In this document: positions 34,166 through 43,008 of the stretch, one piece after another
Numbering within the stretch: position 1 is the stretch's first letter
How the letters are laid out: each line of letters starts with the position of its first letter
From: Brasilonema sp. UFV-L1
GTDB taxonomy: Bacteria; Cyanobacteriota; Cyanobacteriia; Cyanobacteriales; Nostocaceae
Reading direction: 5' to 3'
DNA: 46,858 nucleotides
Assembly (NCBI RefSeq): GCF_012912105.1
Contig: NZ_QMEA01000038.1
Coordinates: 1-46,858 of the forward strand
Made by a program: the position numbers and the translations under genes
The notes under the pieces: generated by a model
Told to the model about the DNA's origin: nothing
The model's database searches: none
Seen by the model: the letters and a program-made list of their open reading frames with translations, nothing else

Positions 34166-34852
34166 TTAGGGTATCCACTCCACATTCATACCTAAGCGAG
34201 TATCTTTATCCTGTCTGGTATTTTGCTGCTGTATTTCTGTAGATATACGTAGATGACGAGTCAGGGCATAACTGAATGATATAGTCGTGAAACCAACTTC
34301 TTCTCCTGTACCCAAAGCAATCCAACTCTGTGTTAAAGAAATATCTGCAGCACCACCACGAGACAACACTAACAACAGTTTTGCACCTAGACTCACTCCA
34401 TCTGTGGAATCGCTATTTATTTCCAGGTGACGATAGCCTACCACAGGTGCGATATTGATGTAGCTACCTAAAGGACGCAGATAATAATGCAAGTCTGCAC
34501 CATAAACCTCACGCTGACCATTGAACGCTGCTTGATACTCACCACTTAACGTTAAACCACTACGACCAATAAAGATATCCTGTACACTAATATTTAGCCC
34601 AAATGCTTGCTTAGAAGAAAAGTAAGAATAACCCAACCGTACTTTGGTGGGAAAACTAGGGTCATTTTTGATATCTTCCAAGACATTAGGCACTTGACGC
34701 TGCCAACGCTGCAAAACTGGACTATTTTTAATAATTTCCGGGCTTAAATCTAAATCCTGGGCACTTTTTGAAGGCGTATCACATAAACCAGGAGTAGCCG
34801 TCAAAATCAAATTCATACCTACTCCAAAGCATAAAGCTAACCGCCCTCTCAT
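34166..34852 (-). CDS. Putative outer-membrane beta-barrel protein
   Basis: About 228 aa from ATG 34852 (MRGRLALCFGVGMN). The longer GTG-started frame overlaps the acsF terminator hairpin and is rejected. The N-terminus is a signal peptide (LALCFGVGMNLILTATPGLC). The mature part has alternating hydrophobic strands ending in aromatic residues (KVRLGYSYF, GLTLSGEYQAAF, YGADLHYYLRPLG, INIAPVVGYRHL, FTTISFSYALTRHL), as in a small outer-membrane barrel. The specific family is not recognised. It lies downstream of acsF on the same strand but is separated from it by a strong terminator, so it is probably expressed separately. Confidence 0.68.
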   Translation of the reverse strand: MRGRLALCFGVGMNLILTATPGLCDTPSKSAQDLDLSPEIIKNSPVLQRWQRQVPNVLEDIKNDPSFPTKVRLGYSYFSSKQAFGLNISVQDIFIGRSGLTLSGEYQAAFNGQREVYGADLHYYLRPLGSYINIAPVVGYRHLEINSDSTDGVSLGAKLLLVLSRGGAADISLTQSWIALGTGEEVGFTTISFSYALTRHLRISTEIQQQNTRQDKDTRLGMNVEWIP

Positions 34853-34879
34853 TCCTTTGCGCCTCTGCTGTTCATAAAA

Positions 34880-34908
34880 AAGTGGCTCTGTATCATACAG
34901 AACCACTT
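34880..34908 (-). terminator. Intrinsic terminator of acsF
   Basis: In the minus-strand direction AAGTGGTTCTGTA (34908-34896) and TACAGAGCCACTT (34892-34880) form a 13-position stem with one mismatch and a 3-nt loop, followed by a run of T. It sits 23 bp after the acsF stop codon. Confidence 0.85.
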
Positions 34909-34930
34909 AAGTTTTAGCAAATCTTATAAC

Positions 34931-36007
34931 TTAGTGAACAGTTGCTTGAATTGCTGTAGCATCAATTGGTTTGATGAAGTACAACCGTGAAATTTGCCAA
35001 GCGTTGGAGATGTAATAAGGTAGCTTTTGGAAGAATTGTAGGAATTTAGGAGTCTTTGAGTTAGCGATCGCCGTTAACTTCTCGTTATTCTTCACACAAA
35101 CTTCTAATCGCTGATAAAACTCCGGATGCTCAACATCCAGTATCACTGGGAACACACGTCCTGCGGTTTCATTGGTCTTTTCAATCACGTAGATGTCATA
35201 TTCTCTTGCATCTAAACCAATTGATGCATAGAAGTCTTTGCGCTGGACATCGTTGAGGTACATTGTCGCGAACACCGACAATAAAAAGAACCGACTCCAC
35301 AACCGTGCCTTCCAATCATTTAACATTTGGGGCTGGGACCTCATGATCGCATCAAAGAAATCCCCGTGACGGTTTTCATCCTGACACCAGTTTTCAAACC
35401 AACGGAAAATTGGATAAACTCGGTCTTCTGGATGTGCCTCTAAATGACGATAAATTGTGATATATCGCCAATAACCAATTTTTTCTGACAAATAAGTTGC
35501 GTAAAAGATGAATTTCGGCTTAAAGAAGGTGTATTGGCGGCTTTTCGTCAAAAACCCTAAATCCAGCGCCAGATTAAAGTCCGACAGCGCTTTGTTCAAG
35601 AAGCCAGCATGACGTGCTTCATCCCGAGACATGAGGGTGAAACATTCTGCTAAAACAGGACTTTTGTCCTTCAAGCGGCGACCGAGTTCTTTATACAGCA
35701 AAAAGCCAGAAAACTCTGCCGTACAAGAACGTTCTAGAAATTCAACGAACAATCGGCGAGTATCCCCGTCAATATGATCCCAGGATTGTTCAAACTCGGC
35801 ATCCCGAACAAAGTGATGGCGGTTGTAATCTGCACGAAACTCTTCCAAAATGGCTTTCAATTCGTCTTCATTTGGCGAGATGTCCATCCGTGCCATCTCA
35901 TCAAAGTCGGTCGTGTAGAATCGGGGTGTCAGTAGGGTTTCTTTTGCCGGAACTTTAATCCCGGACCGCATTTCTTCAAAGCCTGGTTTTTTTAGGGAAT
36001 CTACCAT
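34931..36007 (-). CDS. acsF: Mg-protoporphyrin IX monomethyl ester oxidative cyclase
   Basis: A 358-aa di-iron enzyme (AcsF/CHL27 family) that forms the fifth ring of chlorophyll using oxygen, at the thylakoid or plasma membrane. The di-iron ligands are visible: the first glutamates in [27 protein letters not shown], and DENRHGDFF. The [21 protein letters not shown]-terminal region and the C-terminal part are full length. The gene has a consensus-like promoter immediately upstream (36029-36057) and a strong terminator downstream, indicating a monocistronic transcript. chlI, which acts earlier in the same pathway, lies 5 kb away on the same strand. Cyanobacteria can carry two acsF paralogues for different oxygen levels; which one this is cannot be decided. 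Confidence 0.96.
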   Translation of the reverse strand: MVDSLKKPGFEEMRSGIKVPAKETLLTPRFYTTDFDEMARMDISPNEDELKAILEEFRADYNRHHFVRDAEFEQSWDHIDGDTRRLFVEFLERSCTAEFSGFLLYKELGRRLKDKSPVLAECFTLMSRDEARHAGFLNKALSDFNLALDLGFLTKSRQYTFFKPKFIFYATYLSEKIGYWRYITIYRHLEAHPEDRVYPIFRWFENWCQDENRHGDFFDAIMRSQPQMLNDWKARLWSRFFLLSVFATMYLNDVQRKDFYASIGLDAREYDIYVIEKTNETAGRVFPVILDVEHPEFYQRLEVCVKNNEKLTAIANSKTPKFLQFFQKLPYYISNAWQISRLYFIKPIDATAIQATVH

Positions 36008-36544
36008 GTCTTGATTGCCACGAGTGTCTTATTATCTTGAGTGCCTGCAAAAGTCAACAGTAATACTTTTATTAAGGCACAATATGACGACAGTATTTTA
36101 TTCGTACTGTTCAGTCTACCAAGGTGTAGGGCGACAACAAACACAACAAACGTTAAGAGTTGCAACAACACTGCAATTTTTTTGGAAATCCTCAATTGAG
36201 GATGTGTAGCCTGTAGTAAATGCCCATGCGAACTCAAATCATCCAGTTGGGTGAATCCACTAGGTGAGGTAGGGTAAGCACAAATCAATCATACTGTAAA
36301 TATATGCCAGCCTGATTTAATTTGTAAAAAATGTAACATTTATCTTTTCAGTAGAATTACTATAATCTTAGTTATTGTCATGGATGAGAACTGTCCAATC
36401 ACACTCAGCTTGTTGGTGCGCTGGTTTGCTCAGTCGTGGTGGTTATGAAAATTTAGAAAACTCTAACTGCCTATCCTGACACGAAAAAAACAGAAGAGAA
36501 AGTTATTGGGGAATTAAGAATGAATGAGAGGGGAAAGAAACGAG
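36008..36544. other. Divergent non-coding region between acsF and the TM2 gene
   Basis: About 540 bp containing the acsF promoter (listed separately). The rest shows no convincing gene; two short frames (36001-36288 minus and 36015-36209 plus) lack family features. A GAGGGGAAAG ribosome-binding site precedes the TM2 start. Confidence 0.5.
36029..36057 (-). promoter_or_regulatory. Sigma-70-type promoter of acsF
   Basis: On the minus strand, -35 TTGACT (36057-36052), a 17-bp spacer, and -10 TAATAA (36034-36029). This predicts transcription starting near 36022 and a very short leader of about 15 nt before ATG 36007. Confidence 0.55.
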
Positions 36545-37051
36545 ATGAAAGCAGAAAATAATAATAATAAAGATAATCAAGAACGTCTTCTTGTCTCCTA
36601 CATCTTGAGTGCAGCCTGGTTTGTTGGCTTGGGAGGACTCCACCGTTTATATAACGGCAAGATAGGGACAGGTATAGTTTGGTTGTTAACTGGTGGTGTG
36701 CTAGGGATAGGGCAGTTTGTAGACTTGTTCGTTATCCCCAACATGGTAGATGAACACCAAATGAGACTCAGAGCAAAAGCCGGTTTATCGCCTTTGGGTG
36801 TTCCTTTGAATCAACCGGCTGTTGCTGCTCAAGTTTTTCGCTCTCCTCAGGAAAAACTGATGATGGAATTGCTCAAAGCAGCAGAAAAAAGAGGTGGACA
36901 GTTGACTGTGACTCAAGCAGTTATGGACACAGGTGCTAGCTTTGCGGAGGTCGAGGCTGTTTTTAAGGAGATGCTGAAAACAGGTTACGTTAGAATAGGT
37001 AACGATCCGGTCACCGGAGCCGTCACCTATGATTTTCACGAATTGAACTAA
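36545..37051 (+). CDS. TM2 domain-containing membrane protein
   Basis: A 168-aa protein from ATG 36545 (MKAENNNNKDNQERLL), preceded by GAGGGGAAAG; a start 21 nt earlier is possible. The TM2 domain is clear: two helices (VSYILSAAWFVGLGGLHRLY and IGTGIVWLLTGGVLGIGQFVDLFVIP) with the GLHRLY turn and a final Asp-containing helix. The C-terminal domain (about residues 100-168) reads like a small winged-helix module (QLTVTQAVMDTGASFAEVEAVFKEMLKTGYV), a combination seen in cyanobacterial TM2 proteins. The function is unknown. It overlaps convergently by 4 bp with the DUF2996 gene. Confidence 0.83.
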   Translation: MKAENNNNKDNQERLLVSYILSAAWFVGLGGLHRLYNGKIGTGIVWLLTGGVLGIGQFVDLFVIPNMVDEHQMRLRAKAGLSPLGVPLNQPAVAAQVFRSPQEKLMMELLKAAEKRGGQLTVTQAVMDTGASFAEVEAVFKEMLKTGYVRIGNDPVTGAVTYDFHELN

Positions 37052-37695
37052 TTTCTCCCCAGCCACTTTTGACCATTCAAGCGCTGTACGAGTCCATAAA
37101 CTAGTAAGTCAAGAGTGACTTTGCGTTCATCGATTAAGAATGACTCAAGAGTACTAGGCTTTTTGCCTTCATGACAGGAAAAAGCCTTTTTCGCTTGGAT
37201 ATCTTCTTCGGTAAAGTACAGGTTGAATTGACGCAATCCATTCTGCCAACAGCCGATAATTTGCCAGCATTCGTCAGACTTGTCAAAACCAACGATGGAA
37301 ATTTTTTGCTTAGCGAAATTCAGCGCTAAATCTTGGACTCCTTCTTTGGCGATCGCCTTTTGCACAGCTGGCAAATAATCTTGCTGGATAAACTCTGCAA
37401 ATGGCTTATCTTCCAAAGCCGGGGCTTTCTCTTTTTTTGCTGCTTTAGCGGCTGGCTTTTCCCCTGCGGTTGCTTTGGCTGCCCCTGCTGGTTTCTCGCC
37501 TTTGGGTGCTTTGGCTGCATTTGGATTCTCTTCTGGATTCGCCGCTTTGGGATCTGGCGCATTTGCAGAAGGAATATCTGTCGCTTCGGGTGAGTCTGTA
37601 CTGGGAGCGTGTTCTTCAGCGACACTGGGAGCCTGCTTATCTACAGTGCTGGGAGCAACTTCCCTAGCTTCATTGTGATTTGTTTCTTCTGCCAT
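37048..37695 (-). CDS. DUF2996 domain-containing protein
   Basis: A 215-aa protein. The first 95 residues are a disordered, alanine/lysine/proline-rich stretch (repeated KAPKGEKPAG and AGEKPAAKAAKK). The C-terminal 115 residues carry the DUF2996 domain (DKPFAEFIQQDYLPAVQKAI, WQIIGCWQNGLRQFNLYFTE, KPSTLESFLIDERKVTLDLL). The family is conserved in cyanobacteria and plastids and has been linked to photosystem assembly only by association; I cannot assign a role. The gene is convergent with the TM2 gene and lies upstream of nothing obvious. Confidence 0.83.
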   Translation of the reverse strand: MAEETNHNEAREVAPSTVDKQAPSVAEEHAPSTDSPEATDIPSANAPDPKAANPEENPNAAKAPKGEKPAGAAKATAGEKPAAKAAKKEKAPALEDKPFAEFIQQDYLPAVQKAIAKEGVQDLALNFAKQKISIVGFDKSDECWQIIGCWQNGLRQFNLYFTEEDIQAKKAFSCHEGKKPSTLESFLIDERKVTLDLLVYGLVQRLNGQKWLGRN

Positions 37696-37906
37696 TGCTC
37701 AGGTTTATCCTTTGTCTTGCGTTTAAGAGCTCACAAGCATGGTTCAGTCACTTTCATTTTGACACAGCCACGTGCATCTCCCGACAGCGATAGCTTCGCT
37801 GCTGCGCGGAGCGCAGATCGCTTTTTAAAGCAACCAAAACCTTGCCTTTTGAGGACAAATCAATTCAAAAGTATTCTTTCTTTTGAATTTTGAATGTTGA
37901 ATTCTA

Positions 37907-38182
37907 CTAGCCTCCAGCCACTGCTGGTACAATGCTGACTTCATCACCATCATTTAATGGTGTTTCGGTTCCATCCAAAAAGCGAATATCTTCACTGTTT
38001 ACGTAGAAATTCAAAAACCGACGTGGTTGTCCAGCCTCATCGCACAAGCGCGACTTAATTCCAGGACAGTTTGCTTCTAGAGAGTCAAATAGTTCTGCAA
38101 CCGTATCACCTTTACATTCTAAGGTGGCTTGGTCATTGGTGAATTTTTGCAGAGCAGTAGGAACTAAAACTTTTACAGTCAT
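37907..38182 (-). CDS. MoaD/ThiS-like ubiquitin-fold sulfur carrier protein
   Basis: A 91-aa beta-grasp protein from ATG 38182 ([14 protein letters not shown]); the longer frame adds an unrelated 22 residues. It ends in the diglycine tail VPAVAGG that is adenylated and converted to a thiocarboxylate in this family. Conserved features: [20 protein letters not shown] and [20 protein letters not shown]. It lies 84 bp downstream of threonine synthase on the same strand. This thrC-carrier pairing is recurrent and recalls the CysO/CysM system, in which a thiocarboxylated carrier feeds a PLP enzyme. A role in sulfur transfer to a homoserine-derived substrate is a speculation from context. Confidence 0.87.
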   Translation of the reverse strand: MTVKVLVPTALQKFTNDQATLECKGDTVAELFDSLEANCPGIKSRLCDEAGQPRRFLNFYVNSEDIRFLDGTETPLNDGDEVSIVPAVAGG

Positions 38183-38266
38183 AAATTCGGAGACTTGTGA
38201 ATTGGGAGTGAAGAGTTGTCGTTTGTCCTTTGTTCTTACTGATGACAAACGACAAATAACTAATGA

Positions 38267-39571
38267 CTAAACCAAGACTTGCTGCCATTCTAGGCGATCT
38301 AATGTCTGGGAACGCTCTAGCGCTCGTTCAAAGCTATCGAGTTTTGCCTCGATTGTCAGAGGTTCGCCAATGTAACCTTGTATCGCTTCTTGGGTTTTCA
38401 AGCCGTTTCCGGTAATATATACCACGGTGGTTTCATCTGGGTTAATCTTACCAGCTTCTGCTAACTTCTTCAGCACAGCAATAGTTGTTCCACCTGCGGT
38501 TTCTGTAAAAATGCCTTCTGTTTCTGCCAAGAGCTTAATACCTTCGATAATTTCAGTATCGGTCACTGATTCAATATGACCACCTGTTTTTTTAGCGAGT
38601 TCTACAGCGTAGACACCATCTGCTGGGTTACCAATTGCAAGAGACTTGGCAATGGTGTTGGGTTTGACTGGCTTGATAAAGTCGCGTTCTTCTTTGTAAG
38701 CTTGGGCTATCGGTGAACACCCTTCTGCTTGTGCGCCACTGAATCTAACACTCTTGCCTTCCACTAAACCAACTTCTACAAATTCTTGGAAGCCTTTGTA
38801 GATTTTTGTGTATAGCGAACCAGATGCTAAGGGTGCAACAATGTGGTCGGGTAGCTCCCAGCCCAGTTGTTCGGCCACTTCAAAACCCAATGTCTTTGAA
38901 CCTTCTGAGTAGTAAGGACGCAAGTTTATATTGACAAAACCCCAACCATGTGTATTAGCAACTTCAGAACAGAGGCGGTTAACTTGGTCGTAATTACCTT
39001 TAACAGCCATGAGGGTTGGACTGTAAACAAGGCTACCTAAAACTTTTCCAGCTTCTAAATCAGCAGGAATGAAGACGCAACAGTCTAAACCAGCATGTGC
39101 GGCGATCGCAGCAGTTGAATTTGCGAGGTTACCTGTGCTAGCGCAAGAAACTGTTGTGAAACCTAACTCGCGTGCGCGGGTAAGTGCAACTGATACCACC
39201 CGATCTTTGAAGCTGAGCGTAGGCATGTTGACGGCATCGTTTTTAATATAGAGCTTATTTAAACCAAGGCGACGTGCCAAGCGATGGGAACGAACCAACG
39301 GAGTCATACCAGTTCCTACATCAATGGGGTTGTCACTTGCGACAGGCAAAAACTTACGATAGCGCCAGATGGAGTTTGGTCCCGCTTGAATTGTTTCACG
39401 GGTGACTGTAGAGCGTAGGGCACTATAGTCGTAGGTTACTTCCAATGGACCAAAGCAGAACTCGCACACATGAAGAGCCTTGAGTTCGTACTCCGCGCCA
39501 CATTCTTTACACTTTAAGGCTTTAAAAGCGGCAGTGGTGGCTTGGGTGTGGGTAGTTTTCGCCTGTGTCAT
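38267..39571 (-). CDS. thrC: Threonine synthase (fold-type II PLP enzyme)
   Basis: A 434-aa PLP-dependent enzyme that converts O-phosphohomoserine to threonine. ATG 39571 (MTQAKTTHTQ) has GGGAAG upstream; the frame extends 70 codons further but that part is not protein-like and contains a leader hairpin. An N-terminal zinc-ribbon-like CKECGAEYELKALHVCEFC is followed by the catalytic domain. The PLP lysine lies in LSFKDRVVSVAL, the phosphate-binding loop in ASTGNLANSTAA, and VVYITGNGLKTQEA is near the C-terminus. The enzyme is complete. The adjacent MoaD-like gene suggests that a related sulfhydrylase activity should be considered, but threonine synthase is the first choice. Confidence 0.92.
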   Translation of the reverse strand: MTQAKTTHTQATTAAFKALKCKECGAEYELKALHVCEFCFGPLEVTYDYSALRSTVTRETIQAGPNSIWRYRKFLPVASDNPIDVGTGMTPLVRSHRLARRLGLNKLYIKNDAVNMPTLSFKDRVVSVALTRARELGFTTVSCASTGNLANSTAAIAAHAGLDCCVFIPADLEAGKVLGSLVYSPTLMAVKGNYDQVNRLCSEVANTHGWGFVNINLRPYYSEGSKTLGFEVAEQLGWELPDHIVAPLASGSLYTKIYKGFQEFVEVGLVEGKSVRFSGAQAEGCSPIAQAYKEERDFIKPVKPNTIAKSLAIGNPADGVYAVELAKKTGGHIESVTDTEIIEGIKLLAETEGIFTETAGGTTIAVLKKLAEAGKINPDETTVVYITGNGLKTQEAIQGYIGEPLTIEAKLDSFERALERSQTLDRLEWQQVLV

Positions 39572-39637
39572 AAGTCTTCCCTGGATGTCCGTCAACTGAG
39601 CATTGATGTTACCACGAGCAAAAACACGAGTCAAACA

Positions 39638-39660
39638 TACCCGACTTTTTTTATCGGGTA
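39638..39660 (-). promoter_or_regulatory. Leader hairpin upstream of thrC
   Basis: TACCCGA and TCGGGTA form a 7-bp stem with a 9-nt A/T-rich loop about 70 nt before the thrC start in the transcript. It could be an attenuator or a simple 5' UTR structure. No leader peptide rich in Thr/Ile codons was seen. Confidence 0.3.
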
Positions 39661-39787
39661 TTTTGGAAAGATTGTCTTTCAATATCTTTGGCGATTGCCT
39701 GTTACAGTTGGATAAAGTCCTGAGCAAAAAAAACTGTCTAAAGTTATAGAATGTAAATAAAGTTCCCAAGCAAGCTGGCATTTAAGG

Positions 39788-40339
39788 ATGACTCTCACCA
39801 CAGCCAAATGGACGCTTGACGATTATCATCGGATGATTGAAGTCGGTCTTCTTTCTGGTCGTCAGGTTGAACTGTTGAATGGAGAAATCGTTGAAATGTC
39901 CCCTGAAGGTCCCGAACACGCACAGATCAGTACAGATGCTGGGGATTATCTGCGATCGCTACTTGGTGAAAAAGCACTGGTGCGTGATGCAAAACCAATT
40001 ACAATACCCGAAATCAATTCGGAACCAGAACCTGATTTAGCAATTGTTCAACCATTAAGGGCAGTGTATCGTACTCGTCACCCATACCCAGAAAATATTT
40101 TTTGGGTTATTGAATATTCAAACACTAGCTTGAGTAAAGATTTAGATGCGAAGAGAAAGACTTACGCATATGCTGGGATTAAAGAATATTGGGTTGTAGA
40201 TTTGAAGAATCGCCTCCTCAAAGTTTTACGCAATCCTATTGATGAAAACTATAGCGATGAAGTCACCCTGAGTGAGGGGGAAATTAGTCCTCTTGCGTTT
40301 CCAGAAATTAAGGTCTTAGTGCAACGATTATTAAATTAG
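39788..40339 (+). CDS. Uma2 family putative PD-(D/E)xK nuclease
   Basis: A 183-aa protein of the Uma2 family (DUF820), abundant in cyanobacteria. The restriction-endonuclease-like core is visible: RQVELLNGEIVEMSPEGPEH, EPDLAIV (Asp), FWVIEYSNTSL (Glu), and DLDAKRKTYAYAGIKEYWVVDL (Lys). The putative catalytic D-ExK set is intact. Function in cyanobacteria is unknown; the many copies are often regarded as mobile or selfish genes. It is divergent from thrC and not in an operon. Confidence 0.88.
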   Translation: MTLTTAKWTLDDYHRMIEVGLLSGRQVELLNGEIVEMSPEGPEHAQISTDAGDYLRSLLGEKALVRDAKPITIPEINSEPEPDLAIVQPLRAVYRTRHPYPENIFWVIEYSNTSLSKDLDAKRKTYAYAGIKEYWVVDLKNRLLKVLRNPIDENYSDEVTLSEGEISPLAFPEIKVLVQRLLN

Positions 40340-40439
40340 TACAAAAAGTCAGGAGTCAGAAGTCAGGAGTCAGGAGAGAAAAAAACATAGCAAACAAGTA
40401 GTCAAAAGTCAAGAGTCAGCAAATGTGAATGGCGAATCC

Positions 40440-40736
40440 TCAAAGATTTTGAAATACGTAAACAAAGCCATAGAGACTGATGCTAAGAAAGAAAAATGCT
40501 GCTAATTGATTAATTCGTATATCGGGTGAAGGAGCAATCGCTTCTCGTACTAAGATAGAAATAGACGCTCCAATCACAAAGCTCCACCCAAGTATCATAT
40601 AAGGTGTATCTAGCGTAAAGTTCCAAATAATCAGCATTATTATTGCTAACAATACCATCAGCATCTCTACAAACCGAGGCGGATTGTATTGACTGGATAA
40701 AACAAAGCTATTGAGCCAAAAGTGCCAAAATCTCAT
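40440..40736 (-). CDS. Small three-helix membrane protein, unknown function
   Basis: A 98-aa hydrophobic protein. Predicted helices: FVEMLMVLLAIIMLIIWNFTL, YMILGWSFVIGASISILV, and LAAFFFLSISLYGFVYVF. The loop has an EAIAPSPDIR segment. No family recognised. It lies between repeat clusters and upstream of no obvious partner; chlI follows further upstream in the other transcript. Confidence 0.6.
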   Translation of the reverse strand: MRFWHFWLNSFVLSSQYNPPRFVEMLMVLLAIIMLIIWNFTLDTPYMILGWSFVIGASISILVREAIAPSPDIRINQLAAFFFLSISLYGFVYVFQNL

Positions 40737-40747
40737 AATTAGTGCTG

Positions 40748-40838
40748 AGTAAGAAGTCAGGAGTCACCGAGTCAGGAATCAGGAGTCAGGAATCACCGAG
40801 TCAGGAGTCAGGAGTCACCGAGTCAGGAGTCAGGAGGG
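40748..40838. repeat. Tandem array of GTCAGGAGTCAC(CGA) units
   Basis: About 90 bp of imperfect tandem GTCAGGAGTCA and GTCACCGA units directly upstream of the small membrane gene and near chlI. The shorter version GTCAGGAGTCAGAAGTCAGG recurs at 40347-40378 and 33121. It is a dispersed repeat, not a CRISPR: there are no unique spacers and the repeat lengths vary. Confidence 0.75.
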
Positions 40839-40885
40839 AATGCTGAATTCTATCTCCTGGCTTCTACATTTTGGATTCTGAATTC

Positions 40886-42007
40886 TTAATTTCTAACTCC
40901 TAGTTTTTGTGCTGTACCGTTTGCTTGTGTTGTTTCTTGTGATGTCTCTACACCAAAGACGCGGCTAAAGGCTTTATCTACTTTATATCCAGAATCAATT
41001 GACTCTAGAGGATCTTTCCGTAGTCTGTGGCGCAGACATAAAGTCATCACGCGGCGGATGTCATCAACTGTAACCTCAGTACGTCCTTCATATGCGGTTA
41101 TTGCTTTGGCGGCGCGGTTAGTTACAATGTCTCCGCGTAAACCATCAACATCGAGTTCGGAACAAACTTCGGAAATCTTTACCCGCAAGTCATAATCTAT
41201 TTTTACTGATGGCAACAACTTTTGGGCGTTGATGATATTCTGTTGGAGTTCTTGTTGCTGTTGTTTATATTTTTCCAGAAATTCTGGTGGGTTTTGGTCG
41301 AACTCTGAACGTTGCTCAACGATTTGGACGCGCAAGGCTGGTTCTTTGACTGTATGAATTTCTGCGTGCATTCCAAATCTATCTAAGAGTTGGGGGCGTA
41401 GCTCTCCTTCTTCTGGGTTACCAGAACCTACAAGAACAAAACGCGCTGGGTGACGTATGGAAATTCCTTCTCGTTCTACAGTGTTCCAACCACTGGCGGC
41501 GGAGTCTAGAAGTACGTCTACGAGGTGATCATCTAGCAAGTTGACTTCATCTACGTAGAGGATACCCCGGTTGGCTTTTGCCAAAAGTCCTGGTTCAAAG
41601 GCTTTGACACCTTCTGATAATGCTTTTTCGATGTCTATTGTACCACAAACTCGGTCTTCTGTTGCTCCTAGTGGTAAATCTACCATTTGGACTTTTTTCT
41701 GAACTATGGGAATATCCACCCCTTGCTGTAGCTGTTGGCGGACTTCATCACTCATCAAATCGGGATCGCTAGGATCGCTGTTGAAGGGATCATTCGCAAC
41801 GACGGGGATTTCTGGGAGTAAATCAGCCAGCGCCCTGATAGTTGTGGATTTTCCGGTACCGCGATCGCCCATAATCATCACACCACCAATTTTAGGGTCA
41901 ATCACGTTCAACAGCAAAGCCAGTTTCATTTCTTCTTGACCGACAATTGCTGTAAATGGAAATACCACGCGACGCGCAGCAGCGGTAGCTTGAGCAGTAG
42001 GACTCAC
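40886..42007 (-). CDS. chlI: Magnesium chelatase subunit I (ChlI)
   Basis: A 373-aa AAA+ ATPase that powers insertion of Mg2+ into protoporphyrin IX, the committed step toward chlorophyll. It works as a hexamer with ChlD and ChlH. Walker [10 protein letters not shown] (47-55), Walker [21 protein letters not shown], the sensor [22 protein letters not shown], and the C-terminal lid ([36 protein letters not shown]) are all present. The gene is monocistronic as far as can be seen. acsF, acting two steps later in the same pathway, is in the same neighbourhood and orientation. Confidence 0.96.
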   Translation of the reverse strand: MSPTAQATAAARRVVFPFTAIVGQEEMKLALLLNVIDPKIGGVMIMGDRGTGKSTTIRALADLLPEIPVVANDPFNSDPSDPDLMSDEVRQQLQQGVDIPIVQKKVQMVDLPLGATEDRVCGTIDIEKALSEGVKAFEPGLLAKANRGILYVDEVNLLDDHLVDVLLDSAASGWNTVEREGISIRHPARFVLVGSGNPEEGELRPQLLDRFGMHAEIHTVKEPALRVQIVEQRSEFDQNPPEFLEKYKQQQQELQQNIINAQKLLPSVKIDYDLRVKISEVCSELDVDGLRGDIVTNRAAKAITAYEGRTEVTVDDIRRVMTLCLRHRLRKDPLESIDSGYKVDKAFSRVFGVETSQETTQANGTAQKLGVRN

Positions 42008-42221
42008 TAAATTACCTTATCTATATTTTTCTTATTACCGTCTTTATTGTGCCACACGTGGGGAGACCCCCTCCGGGGGAATTCAAAGTTCAAAATTCAA
42101 AGTTCAAAAAAAGATTCTTTAATGAGCGAATTTTGAATTTGTTAGCGTAGCGAGTGGGGAGGTGGGGAGGTGGGGAGGGATATGATCGGGAATGAGGAAA
42201 TCACTATTAACTCATTGGTTT

Positions 42222-42896
42222 ATGTTAGAGTACGATGCTTTTGCCTGTTTGCCCTCATCTGAGGAACTTCCCGATTCTGACGATACGCCCGTGGATAATG
42301 AACTCCAAGATTTAATTCCTAGTTTACTCAAAGCCATACTCGCTATGGTGTGGGCTAACCGCATGGACTGGTTTTTTGGTGTTGATATGGGTGTTTACTT
42401 TGACCCAAATCAACCGCCTATTGTACCAGATGGGTTTCTGAGTTTGGGTGTTGAGCGATTTTTTGACGAAAATTTGCGTCCGAGTTATGTTCTTTGGGAA
42501 GAAGAGAAACTCCCAATTTTGATGCTGGAAGTTGTTTCTCAGAATTATCGTGGAGAATATACCACCAAAAAAGATGCGTATGCAAAGTTAGGAGTTTTGT
42601 ACTACGTCGTTTATCATCCAACTCGTCGTCGCAAACCACGTTTGGAAGTCTATAAGTTGGTAAATGACACCTATTTCTTGCAGCAAGGGAATCCTGTATG
42701 GTTACCCGAAGTTGGTTTAGGTATTGGTATGGAACGGGGAATTTATCAAGGAATTACGCGGGAGTGGCTGTATTGGTATCATGAGCAAGGAGAACGAATT
42801 CTGACACCAGAGGAACAGGCTCAACAAGCTCAACATCGTCTTCACTTGCTGGCGGAACGCTTACGTACAATGGGTGTTGACCCAGATTCTTTTTAA
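42222..42896 (+). CDS. Uma2 family putative nuclease (long form)
   Basis: A 224-aa Uma2 protein from ATG 42222 (MLEYDAFACLPSSEELPDSDDTPVDNE), the usual N-terminus for this subfamily; an in-frame ATG at 42192 would add ten residues. The PD-(D/E)xK core can be followed as PPIVPDGFLSLGVERF (Asp), KLPILMLEVVSQNYRGEYTTKKDAYAKLG (Glu, Lys) and LYYVVYHP. The C-terminal 35 residues are glutamine-rich and helical. Catalytic residues appear complete. It precedes the P-loop ATPase gene by 112 bp on the same strand, which may be chance or co-transcription. Confidence 0.87.
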   Translation: MLEYDAFACLPSSEELPDSDDTPVDNELQDLIPSLLKAILAMVWANRMDWFFGVDMGVYFDPNQPPIVPDGFLSLGVERFFDENLRPSYVLWEEEKLPILMLEVVSQNYRGEYTTKKDAYAKLGVLYYVVYHPTRRRKPRLEVYKLVNDTYFLQQGNPVWLPEVGLGIGMERGIYQGITREWLYWYHEQGERILTPEEQAQQAQHRLHLLAERLRTMGVDPDSF

Positions 42897-43008
42897 AATC
42901 GTCTAGAAATCATCTTAAGATCATCGGAAAATCAAGCATCAAAGCTGTAATTATTTGTATTCTTGAAATCAAGGATATGAAAAATAAATAATCTAAATTA
43001 CACGCTTT

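Noticed and set aside
40748-40838. Possible CRISPR array
   Set aside because: Repeat units are short, irregular and adjacent without unique spacers of constant length; it is a GTCAGGAG dispersed repeat.
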